Program-made: the position numbers and the translations under genes
Assembly (NCBI RefSeq): GCF_001010415.1
Contig: NZ_JPLE01000045.1
Location: 1 to 64,000, forward strand
Length of the DNA stretch: 64,000 nt
From: Xanthomonas pisi DSM 18956
Lineage (GTDB): Bacteria; Pseudomonadota; Gammaproteobacteria; Xanthomonadales; Xanthomonadaceae
Direction: 5' to 3'
Shown here: piece after piece, positions 27,977 to 36,829 of the stretch
Layout: each line of letters starts with the position of its first letter
Position numbering within the stretch: position 1 is the first letter of the stretch
The notes under the pieces: model-generated
The model's database searches: none
Seen by the model: only the letters and a program-made list of their open reading frames with translations
Told to the model about the DNA's origin: nothing

Positions 27977-28331
27977 CACGCGCCTCGTGCATTCGATGAC
28001 GCCCCACGCGGAAGGAGCGCGGGGAACGCAGCCATTATGCAGTGTGCGTGCGGCCTGCTGGCCGTGTGATCGCGCCACTTCGCCCCAACGTGTCCATGCC
28101 AGGTCGTGCGAGGACGCCTGCCTTCAGCGCCTGGCCGCGAACCGTCGCCAGGCGTGCAGGGTGCATGCGCGAGACCGTCGGTGACCGAACCTGGGCGGAG
28201 CTTGCGCAAGGGCCGGCAGCCGCGGGGGCCTTGCGCGCCATCCCCGTCGTCGCAGACCAGATCCCCTCACACGTGCGCAGGCACTGCGCGCACGTAGCGC
28301 CGTTCTCCGGCCAGCGCCAGCAAACGCTGCG

Positions 28332-29264
28332 ATGTCTCGCGCATGCATCACCACGTTTTTAACTCGTCGCCTCGTCGGTTACGATGCCGCGAAGCTCTTC
28401 CTCTGCGACCACGTGACCCACTACTCCGGACCGTTGCTCACCCTTCCCGATGCCCAGGCGCTGCTGGCCGCACGCAGCGCCGGCCTTGCCGCGTGGACCG
28501 GGTCGCTGGATCTGGGCCGCGGCAGCGATACCGTGCAGCTCGACGCACAGACATGGCAGTGGCGGGGCATGGGCTTTCCCTATCCGGGCAAGCTCAAGGA
28601 CCGCACGGTGTATTTCTGGGGGGGCGACGATTTTGCGCCGATCTCGCGCTTCGGCAGTGCGCTGATCAAGCTGGTACCGACCGAATGGGGCGCGCCCACC
28701 TTCGAGATCGATGGGATCAAGATGCTGCCGTCTGCACAGATCTCGCCGTTCGAAGATGCGCGCCGCAAGGTGGCGCTGGTGAACCCACGCGGCAAGATCG
28801 TGCTGGACACCTGCGGCGGCCTGGGCTATTTCGCGGCCTGTGCGCTGGAAGACGGCGTGGCACAGTTGCTCTCCTTCGAAAAGAACGCCGACGTCCTGTG
28901 GCTGCGCACCCTCAACCCGTGGTCGCCGAATCCGGAGGCGGCCGATGCCGGCGGGCGCCTGCACCTCACCCATGCCGACGTATCGCAGCAGATCGCCACG
29001 CTGGCGGACGATTCGGTCGACGCCATCCTGCATGACCCGCCACGTTTCGGTATCGCCGGCGAGCTGTATTCGCAGGTGTTCTACGACCAACTGGCGCGCG
29101 TCTTGCGCCGCGGCGGGCGGCTGTTTCATTACACCGGCGCACCCAACAAGCTCACCAGCGGCCGCGATGTGCCCAATGAAGTGGCCAAGCGCCTGATCAA
29201 GGCCGGCTTCACCGCCCAGCTCGCGCTGGATGGTGTGCTCGCCACGCTGCCTGTGCGGCGCTAG
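28332..29264 (+). CDS. class I SAM-dependent methyltransferase of the COG2521 (archaeal) type
   Basis: 310 residues. The C-terminal half is a Rossmann methyltransferase: SAM-binding motif VLDTCGGLGYFA (about 156-167), acidic residue in LLSFEKNADVLWL, and HDPPRFGIAGELYSQ followed by VLRRGGRLFHYTG. The long DPPRF motif and its flanks match COG2521, a group annotated mostly in archaea. The DPPRF motif is reminiscent of N-methyltransferases acting on nucleic acid or protein nitrogen. The N-terminal half (about 20-140) is unassigned. The ATG at 28332 is the only one before the conserved part, but has no clear ribosome site. Confidence 0.72.
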   Translation: MSRACITTFLTRRLVGYDAAKLFLCDHVTHYSGPLLTLPDAQALLAARSAGLAAWTGSLDLGRGSDTVQLDAQTWQWRGMGFPYPGKLKDRTVYFWGGDDFAPISRFGSALIKLVPTEWGAPTFEIDGIKMLPSAQISPFEDARRKVALVNPRGKIVLDTCGGLGYFAACALEDGVAQLLSFEKNADVLWLRTLNPWSPNPEAADAGGRLHLTHADVSQQIATLADDSVDAILHDPPRFGIAGELYSQVFYDQLARVLRRGGRLFHYTGAPNKLTSGRDVPNEVAKRLIKAGFTAQLALDGVLATLPVRR

Positions 29265-29329
29265 TTTTCTGGCCCGGCAATGCCGCCGCGCGATCTGCGA
29301 TACTGCATCGCCCTCGACACGGACGTTAC

Positions 29330-29863
29330 ATGCGCACGCATCTGGCCACTTTCTCCTTCGCCGCGTTGTTGATGGCGCTGTGCGCCCCTGCACGCGCGCA
29401 GACCGCGCCGGCACAGCCCATGTCGGAAGTCACCACCCGGTACCCGGTGACCACCGCAACGCTGGGCGGGCGCCTGATCCGGCTGGGCGAACGCGATGGC
29501 AACTGCGCGGTCTTGCGCGACAACGAGGTGCTGCCACTGGGCGTGCACGCCCCTTGTTACTTCAGCATCAACCGCGAGCACGGCGCGCAGGTGCATCACT
29601 TCAATGGCAGCGACATCGTGCTGGTGCAGCATGCGCATCCCACCGCGCACGCAGATTGGGACGTCGCCCGCTATGGGCCGATCTGCGCGTTCGAATCGCA
29701 ATCGGTGCGCGAGGTCGACGGGGTGCTGGAGCCCGGCACCGTTGCCAGCTCCTGGCATTGCGATCCCACGGCAGGCGCCGACCAGAAGCAGTTCGTCTAT
29801 AGCTACGACACCTGGCCCAAACGCGACGCGCAACGACCTGCGCGCAGGCAACGCACGCCCTAG
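29330..29863 (+). CDS. secreted hypothetical protein
   Basis: 177 residues with a clear signal peptide (about 1-23, cleavage after ARA). Four cysteines remain in the mature part (NCAVL, APCYF, PICAF, WHCDP), enough for two disulfides, which fits a periplasmic location. The C-terminal ten residues are basic. No family was recognised. It begins 65 bp after the methyltransferase stop and could be cotranscribed with it. No strong ribosome site is seen. Confidence 0.7.
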   Translation: MRTHLATFSFAALLMALCAPARAQTAPAQPMSEVTTRYPVTTATLGGRLIRLGERDGNCAVLRDNEVLPLGVHAPCYFSINREHGAQVHHFNGSDIVLVQHAHPTAHADWDVARYGPICAFESQSVREVDGVLEPGTVASSWHCDPTAGADQKQFVYSYDTWPKRDAQRPARRQRTP

Positions 29864-30010
29864 GGCGCGCCCCTGCATGCGCGAAAGCGCACCTGCCGCG
29901 TTGGGTCCTTGCGCTGGTTGCCAGCGCCTCTCAGTGCAGCCAGGCCTGCGACGCATCGGCGAACGCACTCCCTCAGGCGCAGGCGGCGATCGCGCGGATG
30001 GCCGTAGCGC

Positions 30011-30331
30011 TCAGCGGCGTGTGCGGCGAGACGAGGTCCACTCGGCACAAGCGAACCAGACGATGAGGGCCAACAGCGTGCAAGTCAGTGCGGCATCCCA
30101 GCCGATGGAAATCCAGAACCGCTGCGTGTCGCTATGGGCATCGAAGATCCTGGCCGGGCGACCGCGGATGACGCTGACATAGCGCTGTCTGGAGATCGCC
30201 TCCAGCAGCAGCCATAGCCGCCCGCCACACGCGATCGCCACGGCCAGCACCACCGCGCGCACCAACCATGTCTGGAGGGTGGAGCGCGCACGCGTGTGCG
30301 CCGGTGGCGAGACAGTGCGAGGCTTTTTCAC
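30011..30331 (-). CDS. small membrane protein with two predicted TM segments
   Basis: 106 residues from a GTG at 30331; the open frame reaches 30463. A basic N-terminus is followed by two membrane segments (about 23-42 and 78-97) joined by a polar loop, and a basic tail (SSRRTRR). The GTG was chosen because it gives VKKPRT, a normal cytoplasmic head, whereas the upstream stretch looks random. No ribosome site is clear. Function unknown. It converges on the gene at 29330-29863. Confidence 0.5.
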   Translation of the reverse strand: MKKPRTVSPPAHTRARSTLQTWLVRAVVLAVAIACGGRLWLLLEAISRQRYVSVIRGRPARIFDAHSDTQRFWISIGWDAALTCTLLALIVWFACAEWTSSRRTRR

Positions 30332-30625
30332 CCGGGTGTCCAGACGTTGCGGGGCGCGCAGTGTACGTGAGCGATCACGCGCGCCGCAGGCGTTGATGGT
30401 TGTCTGCGCGGATCGAAGGCGAATGCGCCGCCACTGAGCTGGTGTTGCAAGGCGCATGGACAAGGCGTGCAGCTATACTGCCGGCGCAGCGTACGCAACT
30501 GCGTGCGAGGAAGGCTTCACGCTGCATTCGTCTCAAGGAAGATGGCCTGCACAACGCGATGCCGATGTCCGGACGCTTCCTTGAGTTCCTGCGGGTTTGC
30601 CACTCGATGGCAACCGCGTTGTATC

Positions 30626-30630
30626 AAGGA
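30626..30630 (+). promoter_or_regulatory. ribosome binding site fixing a TTG start
   Basis: AAGGA lies 7 bases before TTG 30638. It places the start of the lipoprotein gene there rather than at upstream in-frame codons. Confidence 0.7.
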
Positions 30631-30637
30631 TCTCACT

Positions 30638-31183
30638 TTGAAGACGTTCACCACCCTGTTGCTGGTCTCCCTCAGCCTGTTGCTCCCGGCGTGCGGAGGC
30701 GGCGTCACGTCCGGCGCATCCAAGCTGTCTTCCAGCGATTACCTGCTGCACAACGTGTCGGTCTGGAACGGCGCCGTGACCATCATCGACCCGTGGGTGT
30801 CGGGCGAGCGCGGGCAGAACCTGATCGCCGATGCCGTCGCGCACAAACCGCTGGGCGGCTACAAGACTGCGCTGGGCAGCCAGCGCAAGGCATTGGCGGC
30901 CAATACGCAGGCCAATACCGCGATGGCCTCGGGCGTGCCGGACAACGCCAAGGACCTGGACACCAAACTGTCGGCCTATCTCAAGAGCGCCGATACGATG
31001 ATGGCCGCGCTGGAACGCGTCGCCTCCTTGCCCGACGGCTACACCAACGCCGAACTGGAGCCATTGGCCAAGGATCTGGAATCGGTCTCCAACCAGCTCA
31101 ACACCGACATGGAAGCCTTGAATACCGCCCAGCGCGCGTATTCCACCGAGCACAAGATTCCGCTGCAGGAAGCCCGCCAGTAA
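30638..31183 (+). CDS. predicted lipoprotein, unrecognised
   Basis: 181 residues from a TTG start. The signal peptide ends in the lipobox LPAC (Cys about residue 19), so lipid attachment is expected. The mature part is largely helical, with Leu/Ala heptad character and repeated KxL/ExL segments between about 100 and 165, as in periplasmic coiled-coil proteins. The residues around 39-55 (VWNGAVTIIDPWVSGERG) have no assignable motif. No family recognised. A strong hairpin follows at 31197-31237. Confidence 0.75.
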   Translation: MKTFTTLLLVSLSLLLPACGGGVTSGASKLSSSDYLLHNVSVWNGAVTIIDPWVSGERGQNLIADAVAHKPLGGYKTALGSQRKALAANTQANTAMASGVPDNAKDLDTKLSAYLKSADTMMAALERVASLPDGYTNAELEPLAKDLESVSNQLNTDMEALNTAQRAYSTEHKIPLQEARQ

Positions 31184-31196
31184 CACCTGCGGCCAT

Positions 31197-31237
31197 CGTT
31201 CGCCCGCGCAGGCCATGCTTGCCTCTGCGGGCGAACG
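31197..31237. terminator. strong hairpin between convergent genes
   Basis: Arms cgttcgcccgcgcagg (31197-31212) and cctctgcgggcgaacg (31222-31237) pair over 16 positions, with 11 perfect pairs at the base. It starts 13 bp after the lipoprotein stop and lies before the end of the opposing cyclase gene. Confidence 0.75.
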
Positions 31238-31372
31238 ACGTGGCAACGGGCCGGTCCCGGTCGGTGGAGTGATGCGCAGACCGTCGGGCACGAACGCCGG
31301 CCGCGTGCAGCACGCACCGAGCGCATCGCGCCTGCAGCGCCAGTCACACGCTGCCCGTCGCATGTCACGGGC

Positions 31373-33241
31373 TCAGCACACCGCCCATTGATCGCGCCCT
31401 GCCGTCTTGGCGGCGTACAGCGCCAGATCGGCCTGGCTCAACAGCACGTCCAGTCCTGCCGCCGGGGTCACGCTCACCGCGCCCAGGCAGAAGCGCACCG
31501 GCCGCTGTGCGGGCAAGCCGGGGATCTCGATCGCCGCCACCGCATTGCGCAACCGGGCAAACACCGCCGGAATTTCGTCCGCACTGCAGCCCGGCAGCAC
31601 CAGCAGGAATTCCTCGCCGCCCAGTCGGCCCAGGCGATCGTGCGCGCGCAACGCCAGCAGCGAGGCACTGGCCAGCGCCTTGAGCACCGCATCGCCACTG
31701 GCATGGCCGTGCACATCGTTGATCAGCTTGAAGTGATCCAGGTCGATCAAGGCCAGCATGCAGGGCGTCTGGGTGCGCAAGGCATGGTCGATCTGTTGCT
31801 GCGCCTCGGCGCGAATGGCGCGGCGGTTGGGCAGGCCGGTGAGTTCGTCGCGCATGGCCAGCCGCGAGAGTTGCCGGCGATGGCGTGCGACAAATGCCAG
31901 CACGATCAGCGCACCCACCAGCAGCAGGCAGGCGGCGCAGAGCGCGATCCACAAGGCGCGCTGGCCGGCTTCGCGTGCCTCCAGCGCAAGCTGCGCGGTC
32001 TCGCTGCGACGGCGCAACTCGGCGTTTTCCGCTTCGCGCCGGGCGTCTTCATAGCGCGCCTGCAGCCGCAGCATCACCGTATCGCGCTGGCGGTCCAGGT
32101 TCTGCGCGCGCAGCGCGTTGGCGCGCTGCAGCTGCTGGTAGGCCTCGGCATGGCGCCCTTCCACCGCCAACGCCTGGGCGATGGCATCGACCAGCTCCGC
32201 ACGCCCGCTCAAGCTCAGGTTCGGGTCGTCGGCCGCCTCCGCTGCGACGATCGCGCTGCCGAGGCTGGGCGATTTCAGTGCGGTCAAGGCCTGCAACAGG
32301 ATCGCGTGGCAGGCGGCCACCCGGCCGATGTTTCCCTGCGCCTGCATCAAGGGCAGCGCCTCGCGCGCCATGGCCAGCGCTGCGGCCGCATCGCCGGTCT
32401 TGATCAAGGCTTCGCTGGTGCTGGTCAGCGCTGCGGCCACGCCGGCCTGATCGCCCAGCGCGCGGCTGAGCGCCAGCGCGCGCCGGAAGTGCAGCAATGC
32501 GGCGGACGGTTGCTGCAGTGCCAGCGCGCTGCCGTATTCGTATTCGATCAGGCTGCGCTGAAAGCGTGCCGGTTGGCCGTGCAGCCGCGCCAGGGCGCGT
32601 TGCAGGTAATCCTGGGCATCGTTGTCGTCGACCACCCGGCCTGCGACGCGGCTGGCCAGCGACCCCAGCTGGGTCAGGCCATCCAGCTCCAGGCCCAACA
32701 GGTGTTCGCGCGCGGCGCATTGGTAACTGGTCTGCGCTGCACTCCAGGCCTCGTCGCTGCTACCGGAGGCCAGCATGCTCCACATGTCGACCGCTTCGAT
32801 CTCGCACAACAGATCGCTGCGCCCCAGCGCGCGCGCCTGCTGACGCAGGCCGTTCAGCCGCGCCACCATGCTGCGATTGGGATTTTCGCGCACGTCGCTG
32901 AGCGCCTGCACGATGTCCAGCCATAGCCGCGCCTGCGCCGCATTGCCATGCAGCTGGTCCAGCAGGCCGTGGGCCTGGGTGAGCGCGGCCTGGCGCGCAT
33001 CGCTGTCTTCCAGCGAGATCAGCACGCGCGCCTGCGCCAGCAGCGCCCAGAACTGCGCATCGCGGTCGCCATCGGCGCGGGCCTGTTGCAACGCATGCTG
33101 GGCGATCCGCAACGCCTGCATCGGGTCGTCGAGCGTGGCCGACTCGATGGTCTTCCAGGGCTGCGGCTGCGCCCAGGCCGTAGCGCTCACCAACAGCAAC
33201 AGGCAGGCAGCGAGCAGGCGGCGCCAGGCGATCGCAGGCAT
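31373..33241 (-). CDS. membrane diguanylate cyclase with periplasmic TPR-like sensor
   Basis: 622 residues. Signal peptide about 1-24, a periplasmic alpha-helical TPR-like region (about 30-400), a coiled coil (about 400-430), one membrane segment (about 433-455) and a cytoplasmic GGDEF domain (about 470-620). The active site is RLGGEEFLLVLPG, and RAHD sits five residues before GGEEF, so the RxxD inhibitory site is intact. It should make c-di-GMP under product control, unlike the cyclase at 794-3391. The TPR module suggests a protein or peptide signal from the periplasm. The ATG at 33241 gives the signal peptide directly. Confidence 0.9.
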   Translation of the reverse strand: MPAIAWRRLLAACLLLLVSATAWAQPQPWKTIESATLDDPMQALRIAQHALQQARADGDRDAQFWALLAQARVLISLEDSDARQAALTQAHGLLDQLHGNAAQARLWLDIVQALSDVRENPNRSMVARLNGLRQQARALGRSDLLCEIEAVDMWSMLASGSSDEAWSAAQTSYQCAAREHLLGLELDGLTQLGSLASRVAGRVVDDNDAQDYLQRALARLHGQPARFQRSLIEYEYGSALALQQPSAALLHFRRALALSRALGDQAGVAAALTSTSEALIKTGDAAAALAMAREALPLMQAQGNIGRVAACHAILLQALTALKSPSLGSAIVAAEAADDPNLSLSGRAELVDAIAQALAVEGRHAEAYQQLQRANALRAQNLDRQRDTVMLRLQARYEDARREAENAELRRRSETAQLALEAREAGQRALWIALCAACLLLVGALIVLAFVARHRRQLSRLAMRDELTGLPNRRAIRAEAQQQIDHALRTQTPCMLALIDLDHFKLINDVHGHASGDAVLKALASASLLALRAHDRLGRLGGEEFLLVLPGCSADEIPAVFARLRNAVAAIEIPGLPAQRPVRFCLGAVSVTPAAGLDVLLSQADLALYAAKTAGRDQWAVC

Positions 33242-33865
33242 GCTCAGCGCCCCCTCACTGCGCGGGAGGGCCACACCGCATGCACACGCTTGCCACCGCA
33301 CTGCACCTGACCTGGCCGGGACTGGCTGTTTGCTGCGGCATCTGAAGGCACTCCCGTGGTCGGACAGCGGTGGAATCGCGCGAGCTGCGCGGCAATGCGC
33401 GCGCTCGATGGCAGACGGCTGCAAGGATGACCTGCGGAAACGGCCGAGGCCCTGACACGCTTTCATGGTCGAGCCCGTTATCGGCCGGAATGCGCAAGTC
33501 TTGAATCGGGTGGATGAAGCGGTTGGGCGCGCCGGGCTGTCTGCATGCGGGGCAGCAGGCCTTCGACGCCCTGGACGCGGCGGCTTTGCGGAGCTGCGGT
33601 GGACGACGCTTGCCCGTGTCGCCGTGCTCTCCGGTGCTGCGTGGCGTGTAGCGGAGGCCGGTCATGTGCGGTTGATCGATGCGGGCTTGCCGCAGCACCG
33701 AGCGCAGCGGCGCATCGGGCGCCAGGGCCAGGCCACCGCCGTATCGCCACGATCGCGATGCGCGCGGCGCAAACCTGCCTTGCGCGACAGCCCATGACAG
33801 ACGCCACGGCGCAGCCACGTAAACTTCGGCACGGCAGCTGCCGCCCCCGATCGTCTGGAGACGCC
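33242..33865. other. divergent intergenic region
   Basis: A 624-bp gap between the cyclase and the DUF1615 gene. Several overlapping frames are open on both strands, but none has a ribosome site or recognisable product. Promoters for both genes must lie here. Confidence 0.45.
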
Positions 33866-34957
33866 GTGACCTTGTCCCTGCACCGCCTGCTCACCCTGAT
33901 GGCCGTCGCGCTGCTGTCGGCCTGCGCCACCCAGGCGCCGCGCGCGCCGCAGCGCTCGCCGGAGGCGGCCAAGGCCGATATCGCACGGCGCCTGCCGGCC
34001 AGCCTGCCAGACCGCGCGGGCTGGGCCAACGATGTCTACGTCGCGCTGTCGTCGCAGGCATTGGACACCAGCGCCGATCACATCTGTGCCGTGCTGGCGG
34101 TGACCGAGCAGGAATCGACCTACCAGGCCAATCCCGCGGTGCCCAACCTGGGCAAGATCTCGCGCGCAGAGATCGACCGCCGCGCCAGCGCGCACCACAT
34201 CCCGGCCTTCATGGTCGATGCCGCCCTGCGCATCCCCTCGCCGGATGGCCGCAGCTACGCCGCCCGTATCGCCGCGGCGCGCACCGAGCAGGAACTGAGC
34301 CGCATCTTCGAAGACTTCACCGGCAGCGTGCCGCTGGGTGCGCGCCTGTTCGACGGACTCAACCCGGTGCACACCGCCGGGCCGATGCAGGTGAGCATCG
34401 CCTTTGCCGAACAGCATGCCGCGCGCTATCCGTATCCGCCCGACAGCTCGATCCGCCACGAGGTGTTCAGCCGCCGCGGCGGGCTGTGGTTCGGCACCAC
34501 CCATCTGCTGGGTTACCCCGCCAGCTACGACGCGCTGCTGTATCGCTTCGCCGATTTCAATGCCGGTTGGTACGCCAGCCGCAATGCCGCCTTCCAGGCC
34601 GCGCTGAGCAAGGCCAGCGGCATCGCGCTGACCCTGGACGGCGACCTGCTGACACCGGGTGCCAGCCTGGATGCGCCCGGCGGCACCGAACGCGCCGCAC
34701 GCGCCCTGGGCAGCCAGCTGGCGATGAGCGACCGGCAGCTACGCCGCGCCCTGGAAGCCGGCAACTCTGCCGATTTCGAAGACACCGCGCTGTATCGCCA
34801 GGTCTTCGCGCTGGCCGAGCGTAGTGCCGGCAAGCCGCTGCCGCGCGCGGTGCTGCCCGGCATCACGCTGGAAAGCCCCAAGATCACCCGCACCCTCACC
34901 ACCGCCTGGTTCGCGCAACGCGTGAACGAGCGCTGGAAGCGCTGCATGGGCAAGTAA
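33866..34957 (+). CDS. DUF1615 family lipoprotein
   Basis: 363 residues from a GTG preceded by GGAG (33857-33860). The signal peptide ends in the lipobox LLSAC (Cys about 22). The conserved body fits DUF1615, a family of proteobacterial lipoproteins. The segment AVTEQESTYQANP resembles the catalytic-Glu region of lysozyme-like lytic transglycosylases, and GPMQVS later resembles their second motif. A peptidoglycan-lytic role is an inference. It lies alone between divergent and convergent neighbours. Confidence 0.82.
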   Translation: MTLSLHRLLTLMAVALLSACATQAPRAPQRSPEAAKADIARRLPASLPDRAGWANDVYVALSSQALDTSADHICAVLAVTEQESTYQANPAVPNLGKISRAEIDRRASAHHIPAFMVDAALRIPSPDGRSYAARIAAARTEQELSRIFEDFTGSVPLGARLFDGLNPVHTAGPMQVSIAFAEQHAARYPYPPDSSIRHEVFSRRGGLWFGTTHLLGYPASYDALLYRFADFNAGWYASRNAAFQAALSKASGIALTLDGDLLTPGASLDAPGGTERAARALGSQLAMSDRQLRRALEAGNSADFEDTALYRQVFALAERSAGKPLPRAVLPGITLESPKITRTLTTAWFAQRVNERWKRCMGK

Positions 34958-35007
34958 GCGACTGGCTTGCCGCGCTGCGAGCATTGCCTGCGCTGCGCAT
35001 CGCCATC

Positions 35008-36441
35008 TCATTCCCCGCTCAGGCGACTGGTCAACACATCGCCGACAACAGGGCCATGTTCCACCTTGCCATCGCTGCCGCGTTGATAGTTGATGCCGAC
35101 CCGACACGCGGCAGGGTGCATCTCCCAGACCCAGCCATACAGGGCGCGCCCGGTGTCTGGCGGCGAGCGCAGCGGCATGTTCATGCGCAGCCCATCGTCC
35201 TGGCCTCGGTCCAATGTGCACATGACGGTGCCGGCGCCGTCGTCTTCAGCATCCGGGTCGACGTCGTCCACATGGGTGATGGTGGCGATGATCGCTTCGG
35301 CAGTCACCCGTTGCTGTAACGCGCGTGGAAGATCGGCAAGCGGGGGCGCAGCGCGTCCACCGGAGGGCTCCTCGACAAATGCATCGCCCAACCCCACCTT
35401 GCGAAAGTAGTACTCGCTGCGACCCAGCGTTTTCGATCCATCCATGGCCGTTGCCATGTCTGCCAGCTCGTCGACGCGCAGCAGAAACATGTCGGTACCC
35501 GAGCGCATGACCACCAGCTGCGCATCGTTGGCATCGCTACCACTGGAGTCGCTGCGCAACCGAATATCGAGCGTCACCTGTTCGTCGCCAATCTCGGTCT
35601 GCGTTACCTCGTAGCGGCCCGCATACGCACGCACATCGGTGCGTGCAAGGCTGCGATGATCGATTTTCCAAAACAGCAGGCGATACTGGCCGTTGGGCTC
35701 GAGCGCCAGCATGCGATGCCAATCGATATACGACGAAAGGTACACGCCGTGCAGGTCGTTGCCGGACTGTGGCGCGTTGAAGAGGCCCTCGAACATGGAG
35801 CGCTGCGCTGCGGGTAGTGCCTCACCATTGGTCGTCGCTGCATCGGCAACGGTTGCAGGGCCGTCGACAGCATCGCGAAGCCGGGTGTGCAGCGCCAACG
35901 CATCGACCTTGTCGACCCGCAACATCTGCATCGAAAACATCATCTGATCGATCTCGTAGACCTCGCCCGCCGCGAGCGGGCCGCACGCTTTGCGGGCGGC
36001 GGCAAGCAGGTCGGATGGAATCAGGCGATCGCAGGATGCGGCGTCGCACAGGTACTGATTGAAGAAGTCGTCCAGGTTCCAGGTCAGATCGCCAGTCGCT
36101 TTCGAGACCGGGTCCAGATAGGCCACGTCTTCGTCGGTGGGAGTGAGCTTGCGGTAGTACACCACTGCGCCGAAAGGGGTGAGCGCGATCGGAATACGCC
36201 GTACCGCGTCAGGTGGCGAGACGATCCAGCGATCCAGCACCGGTTGCCATTGCCGGGGGTCGATCAGCGCGAGTTGCATGTCGCCATAGTGCCCCAGTCC
36301 TTTTTGGCGCCAGAGTTCAAGCAGGCTGGCAGGCAGCACCGGCGCATAGGCGGCAATCAGGTCCGCCGGGGCAGGCTGCGTCTTGCGCGGCGGGTGCGCC
36401 TTGATAAAGGGGGACAGTGCCAAGCGGCGGAACCATGACAT
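35008..36441 (-). CDS. GAD-like / DUF1851 protein, candidate immunity protein
   Basis: 477 residues. The first 190 (FIKAHPPRKTQPAPADLIAA..., LLELWRQKGLGHYGDMQLAL, LTPFGAVVYYR, LDPVSKATGDLTW) match the GAD-related family followed by DUF1851, the layout of Tdi1-type type VI immunity proteins. Residues 190-477 form a second, unassigned part with an EPNGQYRLLFWK segment, perhaps a fused partner domain. No signal peptide, so cytoplasmic. No toxin gene lies beside it. The ATG at 36441 is set by GGAGG seven bases upstream on the complement. The assignment is from motif resemblance only. Confidence 0.7.
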   Translation of the reverse strand: MSWFRRLALSPFIKAHPPRKTQPAPADLIAAYAPVLPASLLELWRQKGLGHYGDMQLALIDPRQWQPVLDRWIVSPPDAVRRIPIALTPFGAVVYYRKLTPTDEDVAYLDPVSKATGDLTWNLDDFFNQYLCDAASCDRLIPSDLLAAARKACGPLAAGEVYEIDQMMFSMQMLRVDKVDALALHTRLRDAVDGPATVADAATTNGEALPAAQRSMFEGLFNAPQSGNDLHGVYLSSYIDWHRMLALEPNGQYRLLFWKIDHRSLARTDVRAYAGRYEVTQTEIGDEQVTLDIRLRSDSSGSDANDAQLVVMRSGTDMFLLRVDELADMATAMDGSKTLGRSEYYFRKVGLGDAFVEEPSGGRAAPPLADLPRALQQRVTAEAIIATITHVDDVDPDAEDDGAGTVMCTLDRGQDDGLRMNMPLRSPPDTGRALYGWVWEMHPAACRVGINYQRGSDGKVEHGPVVGDVLTSRLSGE

Positions 36442-36829
36442 CAGACGGCCTCCAGTCAACGTTGCGTGCGTGCAGCAAACCCAGATCGTGCCGCATGGCC
36501 CTGTGTGGACGCCGAGAAGCGGAGTTCATGCCGGGACATTCCCGCAGTCAGTGGCTGGCCGATCACCGGCGCGCCTGCGGTCCACGGGTGTGATCTGCCT
36601 AGATGGGCATCGCGATCGACGAACCTCTTCGGTCACGCTGCGGCGATGCGCTCGGCAACCGCTCCACCACAGGCCCGCCCCGCGTCGGCCGCCGAAACGC
36701 GTGCGGTCCGCCCCGGTCGACAATGGCGCGAGCACGACTTCTGGCAGAGGCACCCGGCCCTCATGGCCGGTAGCATCGGACGGTCGCGCCGACCGTAGTG
36801 CGCGCTCCTTTCGTCCCGGAGAGTCTTTC
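36442..36829. other. divergent intergenic region
   Basis: 388 bp between the GAD-like gene and the S9 peptidase gene. No gene recognised; promoters are expected for both. Confidence 0.45.

Noticed and set aside
31388-32926. Long plus-strand open frame of 512 codons
   Set aside because: It is antisense to the TPR-GGDEF cyclase gene, whose motifs are unmistakable; high GC content keeps the opposite strand open.
33255-33818. Minus-strand frame of 187 codons in the gap before the DUF1615 gene
   Set aside because: Composition is rich in Arg/Pro/Cys, as in random GC-rich frames; no ribosome site or motif.
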